DNA of 64,000 nt, from assembly GCF_022965805.1 (NCBI RefSeq), contig NC_133117.1:11866183-11930182 (forward strand), read 5' to 3'. Below, in pieces: positions 56,014-64,000 of this stretch. The notes beneath the pieces were generated by a model. That model made no database searches, was not told the DNA's origin, and saw nothing but the letters and a program-made list of their open reading frames with translations. This stretch comes from Primulina eburnea. Its lineage: Eukaryota > Streptophyta > Magnoliopsida > Lamiales > Gesneriaceae. A program made the position numbers and the translations under genes. Position 1 is the first letter of the stretch. Every line of letters begins with the position of its first letter.

Positions 56014-59000
56014 TTGCAGGTAATAGGTACAAGCATTGGATCTATATGGTATTTGGACAGTGGATGTTCACGCCACATGACTGGAGATTCAAATTTATTA
56101 TCTCAACTGACTAAGTACACTGGACCAAACATCAGTTTTGGAGATAACTCTAAAGGTAAAACTGTGGGTAAGGGTAAGTTTATTCATGGTAATTTCACCA
56201 TTAATGATGTTTTATTAGTTGAGAATCTCAAGTATAATCTGATCAGCATTAGTCAGTTATGCGATAATGGATTCTCAGTTCAGTTTGACAAACATTCTTG
56301 TTCAGTCAAAAACTTAACTGAAGAGATCATCCTAACTGGCAAAAGGTGTGGAAACACTTATAAAGTTAGTTGGAATGATCAACCTTATGCACCAGTATGT
56401 TTTATTGCCTCAAAATCTTCTAAAAACTGGTTGTGGCATAAGAGATTGAACCACCTAAATTTCAAATCTATTGCATATTTGAGTAACCACGATCTTGTTA
56501 CTGGATTGCCCAAAATGGATTTTATCAAAGATAAAATTTGCTCAGCATGTCAGTTTGGTAAACAAATCAAATCCTCTTTTAAGAACAAGGGTCGTAAATC
56601 TTCTTCCCGATGCTTAGAACTGTTACATATGGATCTATTTGGTCATATACCAGTCATGAGCTTAGGGGGAATGAAATATACCTTGGTGGTTGTAGACGAT
56701 TTTTCGATTCACTTGGGTTATATTTCTCAAGTCCAAAGACCAAACTGCTGCTCAACTGATTAAGCTTTTCAAAAGATTATTAAATGAAAAATCAGTTGGA
56801 ATTGATAGAATCAGGTCCGATCTAGGAACTGAATTTATCAATCAAATTCTTTCAAATTATTTAGAGAATACCGGAATCAAGCATGAGCTCTCAGCAGCCA
56901 AAACTCCTCAGCAAAATGGTGTAGCTGAAAGTTGAAATCGGACCCTCAAGGAGGCTGCTAGAACAATGCTTGCTGATTCCTCTATCTCTCAAAGGTTTTG
57001 GGCAGAGGCAGTGAACACTGCGTGTTATACTCAAAACAGATCAATGATTAATAAGAATCATATGAAAACACCTTATAAGATCTGGCATGGAAGAAAAAGT
57101 GTGGTTTCTTACTTCAAAATATTCGGCTGCAGATGTTTTATACTTGTCAATGGTAAAACCCATTTAACAGCCTTTTACGCTAAATCTGCAGAAGGAATAT
57201 TTCTTGGTTACTCTTCAGTAAGTAAAGCCTATAGAGTCTTCAACAAAAATACTTTGAATGTTGAAGAATCCATTCATGTTGTGTTTGATGAGTCTACACT
57301 AACTTCTAAGCCAACTGATACAGTTGAGCTAGCTGATAGATTTACAGATATAAGCTTAGACGATGATGATGATGAAGAAGATATCCATATTAACCAAAAC
57401 AATCTCCAAACACCTGAACCTGACATATTGGATCAATCAGCTGAATTGGAAGCAAATCTTGACAATCAGTTAGTGGAGCATACTAATGAGAATCAGTTTC
57501 CAACTGAATTAGCTCCAACTGAAACTGAAAACATTCAGTTGCCTACTGAGGAAATTGCTGATACAGAAGAAACACATTCTGAAATTAGATGGAAGAAGTC
57601 ACATCCTCCAGAATTAGTGATAGGTAATCCATCTGATCCGGTAAGAACAAGAAATCAAATGCTTAATTTATTTATACATACAGCTTTTGTGTCTCAACTG
57701 GAGCCAAAGAAAACTGATGAAGCTCTTGCCGATCCTAACTGGATAAATGCAATGCAAGAAGAGCTAAATCAGTTTATCCATAACAATGTCTGGAACTTAG
57801 TTCCAAGACCACTCTCAAAAACTGTGATAGGTACAAAGTGGGTATACAGGAACAAACTAAACAAAGATGGATCAGTTGTGCGCAATAAAGCAAGGTTGGT
57901 AGCACAAGGATATAGGCAAGAAGAAGAAATTGATTACGATGAGACTTATGCACCAGTTGCAAGACTGGAGGCAATCAGAATATTCCTAGCCTATGCCTCA
58001 TTCAAAAACTTCAAAGTCTACCAAATGGACGTAAAAAGTGCATTTCTGAATGGCCAGTTGCAGGAAGAAGTCTACGTTGAACAACCCCCAGGTTTTGTCA
58101 ATCATCACCTTCCTGATCATGTCTATCATTTGAACAAAGCCTTATACGGTCTTAAACAAGCTCCAAGAGCTTGGTACGAAACCCTTTCAAAATTTCTAAC
58201 TGATCATGACTTTTCAGTTGGATCAGTTGATAAGACATTGTTCAAATTTTCCAAGAATGATCATATCTTACTTGTTCTAATCTAAGTTGATGATATTATT
58301 TTTGGGTCAACTAACCTCAAATTATGTGAGAAGTTTTCCAAGTTAATGCAGGAGAAATTCGAGATGAGCATGATGGGTGAACTAACATTCTTCCTTGGTC
58401 TACAAGTGAAACAACTGGATTCAGGAACATTTATCAGTCAAACTAAATACACAAAGGAATTGCTGAAGAAATTTGGCATGGAATCATGTTCAGCTGCAAG
58501 CACTCCTATGAGCTCATCAGCTAAATTAGATACTGATCAAGGGGGAATGTCAGTTGAGACGACGCTTTACAGAGGTTTAATAGGTTCATTACTGTACCTA
58601 ACTGCTAGTCGTCCTGATATTGTGTTTGTTGTATGTATGTGTGCAAGATTTCAAGCTAATCCTAAACAATCACATTTTTCTGCTGCCAAACGTATCTTGA
58701 AATATCTTAAAGGTACGCAAAATGTTGGTTTATGGTACTCTAAAGATTCATCTTTCAATTTAGTTGGCTATTCAGATGCAGACTATGCAGGATGTAAGCT
58801 TGATCTAAAAAGTACAAGTGGATCATGTCAGTTTCTAGGAGACAGACTGATTTCTTGGTTCAGTAAGAAGCAAACATTCATAGCAACTTCCACAACTGAA
58901 GCAGAATATCTTGCTGCTGGAAGCTGCTGTGCTCAACTGCTCTGGATTCAGCAACAACTGAAAGATTATGGTGTTGAAGCAAAGGAATCGCCAATATTCT

Positions 59001-59227
59001 GTGACAACACGAGTACAATTGCTATTACATATAATCCAGTTCTTCACTCCAGGACTAAGCACATAGATGTTAGACATCACTTCATCAGAGATCATGCTTT
59101 AAAGAAGAACATCAGATTGGAATACGTATCAACTGAACAGCAAGCGACTGACATCTTCACCAAACCACTGGCTGAGACTAAGTTTTCTCATTTCCGCAAT
59201 ATACTTGGATTAATTGATTTATCCTAA
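56014..59227 (+). pseudogene. Copia-4 pol (PR-INT-RT-RNase H), three disabling changes
   Basis: Protease motif WYLDSGCSRHMTG near 56048. GAG-pre-integrase (LWHKRLNHLNF near 56430, CSACQFGKQ near 56540). The integrase core starts HMDLFG near 56625. RT includes [14 protein letters not shown] near 58020 and VDDIIFGS near 58286. RNase H has GYSDADYAGC near 58768 and TKHIDVRHHFIRD near 59055. Lesions: a two-base deletion near 56703, TGA at 56933-56935 in the integrase, and TAA at 58283-58285, which replaces the Tyr of the RT catalytic YVDD box. The 3' portion is open from 58286 to the stop at 59225-59227. Confidence 0.92.
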
Positions 59228-59430
59228 TTAATTATTATTGCTTGTAATTCATGTGTTAGCCTTACTGTCTTCTTACTAATTACTTAAATGAGTTGCTTAT
59301 TCTTATGAATTTTTAACTGATGTCAGTTAGCGTTTCAGTAGTTCTTGTGTTTGTGTCTCATACAGAACATTGCAAGCAGGAACAAAGGAGAACAACGATA
59401 AAACATAACCATTTTATTAATGAAAGTGGG

Positions 59431-59808
59431 TTACATTTTCATATTCTTTTTCTCCAAATCAGCTATCCACATACTCAACCAAGCAGCTAGTGCTGGAGAA
59501 GAGGTTTTGCAGAAACTGTGGGAGGAAGCGATGCGGTGGAGGATCTCCAGCTCCTTCCGAAGAAAGAGTTGATAGAGATGCCCATCATTGAAGACGTTCA
59601 CCCCTGCAGGAACATTCAAGAGCTCCCACACCTCTCTTAGTTGGGCCATCTGTTTGAAGGTGGTGACCTGTCCAGAGTAGTACCGGAACTCCAACTCCTG
59701 CAAATCCTCCCAGTAGGAAAGGCTTGAGTAAAAGACTTCGTCCTCTATGGCCTCCTTTCTGGTCTGCAGTGAAAACGGAGAGACGCTTGAGCTTCCAGCA
59801 CCGGCCAT
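59431..59808 (-). CDS. Copia-4 antisense ORF A1, 125 codons, unknown protein
   Basis: Intact minus-strand ORF, ATG at 59808, 204 bp beyond the end of pol. Homologous to copia-1 18659-19057: shared SPFS, EIEDEVFY/AIEDEVFY, YWE-x-LQELE, VFNDGHLYQL, LRKELEILHRIA and SHSF, with the same start position and almost the same length. No known domain is recognised; it looks like a small, mostly helical, soluble protein. Minus-strand CTATAAATAAG lies 64 nt upstream of the ATG. Being antisense to full-length element RNA, its transcript could also act on the sense RNA. That role is conjecture. Confidence 0.72.
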   Translation of the reverse strand: MAGAGSSSVSPFSLQTRKEAIEDEVFYSSLSYWEDLQELEFRYYSGQVTTFKQMAQLREVWELLNVPAGVNVFNDGHLYQLFLRKELEILHRIASSHSFCKTSSPALAAWLSMWIADLEKKNMKM

Positions 59809-59861
59809 TCTTCTTCTCTATGAAATTATTTGCTGAGATAGCTGTGACTAACCATCTTACT

Positions 59862-59872
59862 CTTATTTATAG
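59862..59872 (-). promoter_or_regulatory. TATA box for antisense ORF A1 (copia-4)
   Basis: Minus-strand CTATAAATAAG, 64 nt upstream of the ATG. Position and sequence match the boxes at 19110-19120 and 18395-18405. Confidence 0.55.
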
Positions 59873-60141
59873 GCCAAGATGAGGGAAATGAAAGGACACT
59901 TTTTTAAGTGACGATTACTCTACCAAGCACCAGGCTCTACTTTAATCATTTCTGTCTATTACCGTCATTTTTTTTTGCATTTATTAAGGAGGAATAATGG
60001 TCTAAGAGGTTAACTGAGAAGACAGTTGTTAGTGCATTTTCAACTGAAAGGACTTAGTTTTACTAACTGATCATTCAGTTGAATCCTTCACTAATCTTCT
60101 CATATAAGTTAACTAATTAAACTTATTTTATTCCAAATCAA

Positions 60142-60415
60142 TGACGTGACTGTCTGCTAAACTCATGATGAATTTCAGTCTATGACGTGGACTCAATTTT
60201 TACCGCTCAAATTGTATACACGCTTATAGCACACGTACACACTCTACTTTCTCAAAATTTCTACGGACTGACACGTGTCCAGATTTTGAATGGTCACGTA
60301 CATATGTACCATTACCCGCCTTGATTCAGTTTCACCTTACATTTATCCACAAACTTTTGAGAGCAAGAACTATTTCATCCTTCAAATTTTCTTTCAGGAA
60401 CTCAATCAGTTATCA
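60142..60415 (+). promoter_or_regulatory. Putative internal promoter of the copia-4 sense accessory ORF
   Basis: Motifs in the same order as in copia-1: TGACGTGAC near 60142, TGACGTGG near 60183, TATA-like GTATACAC near 60214, CACGTACAC near 60233, and G-box GACACGTGTC around 60270-60279, 145 nt before the ATG. CTTTCAG (60391-60397) could be a 3' splice site, parallel to TTGCAG in copia-1. The block may drive the accessory ORF or feed a bidirectional promoter with the antisense TATA box about 300 bp away. Confidence 0.5.
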
Positions 60416-63068
60416 ATGGCAACCCAAATTTCCGCTTTTATGCTGAATGCTATGGCCATTAATTTTGGATCCATCTTATCCTTCGGCGATGCTGAAGTCA
60501 AGAAGTTGTTTCAGAAACTCGAAGCTGCTGGACTCAAAACCTTTTAGGACAATCCTCGCAGGACATTTATCCGAAAGAACTTCAGGATTTCTACTCCACT
60601 GGGATGATTGATTCTGAAGGTAACATTATCTCTACTGTCAATGGTCAGTCGCTGACCATCTCTGAAGACTTTCTTGGGGATGTATTTTCTTTACCCTCTA
60701 ATGGTGTGGCACAACTTTCGGATGTTAAGGCATCTGATATTGAAGAGATGCAAACTCTTCTCTCTGCTGATGGACGGAAGATTAAAGTTTCTGATCCTAA
60801 GAAGGAACTGAAGCATGAAATTCAGTTGCTTGCTGATGTAGTTGCTAAGGGGCTTTTGGCAAAAGCTGGATCATTTGCTGCCCTCACCTTGGAAAATTTT
60901 CAAGCCATTTCTGCTATTATGGCTGACCGCAAACTTAACTGGAAGCACCTTATCTTTACCATTCTGAATAATATGTTTTATCCTCAAAACAGTCCAAAGG
61001 ATTTGCTGTTCAAATCAGTTATCTATTGAAAGTCAAGGGATTTGTGGCTGATGATTCTGAAAGGTCATCAAAATTTAAAGTGTTCAATGCAAAGAATACA
61101 ATGCCACCCAAAACCAAAATGGATATAACTCCTGGTCAGTTTGTGCAAATCAAACAGGAGATTGGGACTCAGTTAGCAGCTCCTAAATCAGTTAAGAAGG
61201 CCAAAACCTTGGGTCAACTGAAGGCCACCAAAAGAAAATTAGTGTTGAGTACATCTGAGTCAGAAAAGACTCCATCACCACAGATTACGAAGAAACCAAG
61301 AACCCACAGGGTTAAAACAACTTCGGAGGTCTCCATTCCCATTGACGCAATGATTTCTTCAACTGATCAGCAGCCTATAGAAGCAGTTCCTCTGCAGGTC
61401 ATTCCACAAGAAGCTTCAATTAGTACCACAAAGGAATCAGTTAGGATCAAAGCTCCTCTGATTCAGATATCTCGTCCTCCTGTTGTGGCACCTGCTAGAC
61501 CTAAAGGCATCAAATTTGTAGAGCAGGTGGAATCTACTCGAACAGGACTGGAAATTCCTCATCTTTTGAGTACTGATAAAGGGAAAGGAAAGTTGATTGC
61601 AGAGTCCAGACCCTCCAATCCAATTCAGACTCATATTGATCTTGTATGGGAGAAAGTTAACAGTTTTGCTGCCTCAAAAATTCAGTCCTATGATGCTTGG
61701 ACAGCTTACCGCACTGAAGTTTTCGCCAAGCAATTGAGAAAGAAATCTGAACTGAGCAAATTCATCAAGCTGGAGGCCTTTGTGCTCAGGACAGTCAAAG
61801 CTGCCTCGATTGCTCAAGCTATGGAGAGGAAAAGTTATCTGTTTGATCAGACAAGAGCGAAGAAGTTGGCTCAAATTGTTTCCAAGCTAAAGGCCAACTA
61901 CTTACCTACCAGTCCTACTGCCTACGCTGATCAAGCTGTAATCACTCAGCTCGACACTGATCTCATAGGACTGATATCCCAAATCAAGTTCTGGGAAATG
62001 GATCAAGAACTGGTTCTCTATCAAGAAAATTCTGATGATGATGACGAGGAAATATTGGAGGAAGCACCCTCTGAAAGAACAGAACCATCATCAGCCTTAG
62101 CTCTTGTTCCAACTGAAGAGCCAGCTCATGATAAGTCTCTTTCACCTACTGTTGAACAACAAATGTATACTGATGCTGAGCTTTCCCTCGCACACATCGA
62201 TGAAGTTATTCAGGCCGTTGTGGAAGAATCACAGATCAGTGCCCCCATTTCTGACAAAGTTGATCCATCTGCTGATCAAATCCATCCAGAAGCACTTATT
62301 TCTACCGAAGAACATGTTCAGTCAGATCCATCTACTGATCAAGTTATCTCAACTGATGTGCCAGTTGATTCTTCAATTCCTTCAACTGATGTGCCAGTCA
62401 ATTCCATTGATCACCCTTTAGAGGCACCAGTTTCTGCTGTGTCACCATCTGCTGAACCAAATCCTCCTTCACCACCTCTGGATCAAGGAGAAATTACTAC
62501 TGCTGATACTTCAGTTCGAGACGCTGCTGAACTAATCTCAACTGATCAAGCCTTGATAATTTCTGAACACACTACAAGTGAACCCAGCACTTCTCGACAA
62601 TCTCATCCTCCATCTTCCGCAGATTTTGATCTTATTTTTGAAGAGGTTCAAAATATGCAAGACAATATGAGTCAAATGATTTCTGCCATCTCGAAGATTC
62701 AAAATACTCAATTATCGCATACTCTGAAGTTGGACGATAATCAGAAATCGTTAAAAAGTCTGAAGGATATTAAATCTGATGTTTCCGCCCTTTCTTTCGC
62801 CGTCAACGACATTCAGAAAAATAGAGGAATTATTTCAAGTTTGACTGCCACTCAAAACTCTATTAACCTACGGGTCGACAGCATGGAGTCAATTATGTCA
62901 AGAAAAGTCGAACTGCTACAACTCTCTATGACTACTGCTATCGATAACATCTTAACCTCTGTTAAGCTCCTTTCTACTGATGTTGGGAAGATATCTCTCA
63001 AGATGGAACAGTTTGACAAAAAGGGGGAAGAAATAAAGGAGATCTTAGAGCAGCAGAAGAAACACTAA
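60416..63068 (+). pseudogene. Copia-4 sense accessory ORF, frameshifted, about 880 codons if continuous
   Basis: ATG at 60416 (MATQISAFMLNAMAINF). A one-base loss near 60543 (copia-1 reads MFLGQSSQ) shifts the frame, which is open again at 60604-61029. A second frame change near 61020 leads into 61026-63068, 680 codons and intact. Domains: an N-terminal globular part with LSADGRKIKVSDPKKELK; a basic nuclear-localisation-like segment (KKAKTLGQLKATKRK, KKPRTHRVK, about 61195-61315); LLSTDKGKGKLIAE; a helical segment; a Ser/Thr/Pro/Asp-rich segment (about 62030-62600); and a C-terminal coiled coil ending DKKGEEIKEILEQQKKH. No signal peptide or transmembrane helix, so it is unlikely to be an envelope glycoprotein. 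Function unknown. Confidence 0.75.
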
Positions 63069-63179
63069 TAGGCGCAATATCTATTGTATTTATTTTGAAG
63101 AAATAAGAATTCAGTTGATTCAGTTAACCACCATATTATTTTATCTACTTTGCATTCAGTCAAGTATCTTTCTCTATAG

Positions 63180-63239
63180 TTTTGTCAAACACCATAAAGG
63201 GGGAAATTGTTGGAAACGAAATTCCGGCGTTTGACAAAA
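63180..63239 (+). other. Copia-4 polypurine tract inside an 11-bp inverted repeat
   Basis: AAAGGGGGAAAT (63196-63207) abuts the LTR start at 63208. TTTTGTCAAAC (63180-63190) and GTTTGACAAAA (63229-63239) are exact reverse complements around it, as in copia-1. Confidence 0.75.
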
Positions 63240-64000
63240 GATTGACCAACTGATTCTAGCAACTGAATTGGACCAACTGATCGACGTAAATGCACACGTC
63301 ATCAGTCAACTGATCGCTTCAACTAAAGTATATTTCTTCGTCAACTGATCTTTACTAGCTGATCTCTCAGCTGTACACGTCATCAGTTGACAGCGACAAC
63401 CGACATATAGTACTAGCCATCTGCAACTGGTAGTGGCTCGCCGCATTTCAGAAATGAACAGTGTACTATTGTCAGGATATATCGACGTGGCAATCAACGG
63501 TTAGAATATTCAAATATCTTTAATGTTATCGTTGAAAGGGAAGCCTATAAATAGTCGAAGACAGCAGCTGAAGCAACATCGCATTCTTAGTTATCTTACT
63601 TGCTGTTACGCTGCAAAAATATCCGCTCACACTCAGAAATCAAGCTCACGCTTATCAGTTTTATCAGTAGTATTCTAGACTACGTTCTTGAGCTTTCATA
63701 GCACATTGTAATAGATTGATAGAATTTCTAAATTGTGCTAAGATCAGTTACGATCTGTAAAAGTGTTGTATGCTAAGAGTTTCAGTATTGGCAAAGTGAT
63801 AAGTCCAAACTGAAGTGGGTCAGTACACTGATTTGTATTTGATCAAAGTCTTTTAGTGAAAATCCTATCTGCGTGATAGAAGGGGTGACGTAGGAGTTGT
63901 TCAAGTCTCCGAACATCCAGAAACAAATTGTGTTGTTATTACCTTCAGTTATTATTTTCAGTTAGATACTCTATCCTTCAGTCAGTTAGTTTTTCCGCAA
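63208..64000 (+). repeat. Copia-4 3' LTR, cut by the window end
   Basis: First 793 bases of the LTR, matching 53000-53792. The TSD is beyond the window. Confidence 0.9.

Larger units (their letters stand above)
53000..64000 (+). mobile_element. Copia-4: SIRE-like Ty1/copia element with antisense ORF, 3' end beyond window
   Basis: Begins TGTTGGAAAC at 53000. Layout: 5' LTR, PBS, gag, pol, antisense ORF, sense accessory ORF, PPT, 3' LTR (63208 to the window edge). The 793 comparable LTR positions differ at about 9 substitutions and one indel (about 1.1%), so it is younger than copia-1. Gag is intact. Pol and the accessory ORF each carry disabling changes; the antisense ORF is intact. Confidence 0.93.

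Noticed and set aside
60416..63068. Envelope glycoprotein
   Set aside because: No signal peptide, no hydrophobic anchor and a basic, coiled-coil, low-complexity make-up.

Overview
This window is a stretch of plant nuclear DNA, from a eudicot (possibly an asterid; the species cannot be read from the sequence). It is almost entirely nested LTR retrotransposons. I see one ordinary host gene, a three-exon HD-Zip class I homeobox gene of the LMI1/ATHB51 type on the minus strand at about 38.96-42.39 kb. Insertions were delimited by matching TG...CA ends, tRNA-Met-type primer sites, polypurine tracts and target-site duplications (TSDs).

Layout. 1-136 and 8674-11062: an old Athila/Tat-like Ty3/gypsy pol, split by gypsy-1 (137-8673, TSD AGATG), a Tekay/Del-type chromovirus with a broken pol. 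11063-11605 and 23506-27553: a minus-strand SIRE-like Ty1/copia remnant (copia-2), split by the related plus-strand copia-1 (11606-23505, TSD ATTAT). 27554-28580: a chromovirus-type LTR fragment. 28940-30504: a decayed minus-strand copia gag. 30892-38219: gypsy-2 (TSD TATTA), a young chromovirus with one intact 1475-codon gag-pol and almost identical LTRs. 38962-42392: the homeobox gene, with a 2-kb solo LTR (TSD GATTT) in intron 2. 42860-52012: minus-strand copia-3, heavily decayed, carrying two CACTA-like repeat blocks and a 530-bp hAT-type MITE (TSD TCTGCGAG). 52015-52999: a plus-strand copia tail remnant. 53000 to beyond the window end: copia-4, a SIRE-like element whose 3' LTR runs off the edge.

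The most interesting system is in the SIRE-like copia elements. Copia-1 and copia-4 carry, 3' of pol, (i) a small ORF family on the ANTISENSE strand, each member with a TATA box 59-64 nt upstream of its ATG (three instances, one a diverged tandem duplicate), and (ii) a long sense ORF of roughly 880-900 codons. The sense ORF has its own conserved upstream block (TGACGTGG, CACGTACAC, and a G-box at a fixed distance from the ATG). Copia-3 has the sense ORF but lacks the antisense unit and this promoter block. The pattern suggests an accessory divergent gene cassette inside a Ty1/copia lineage.

The homeobox gene appears damaged. Exon 1 has one extra base that shifts the frame, and the homeodomain has a Thr where the family has the backbone-contacting Arg53. 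All ages, lineage names and functions are inferences from reading by eye; no database search was run.
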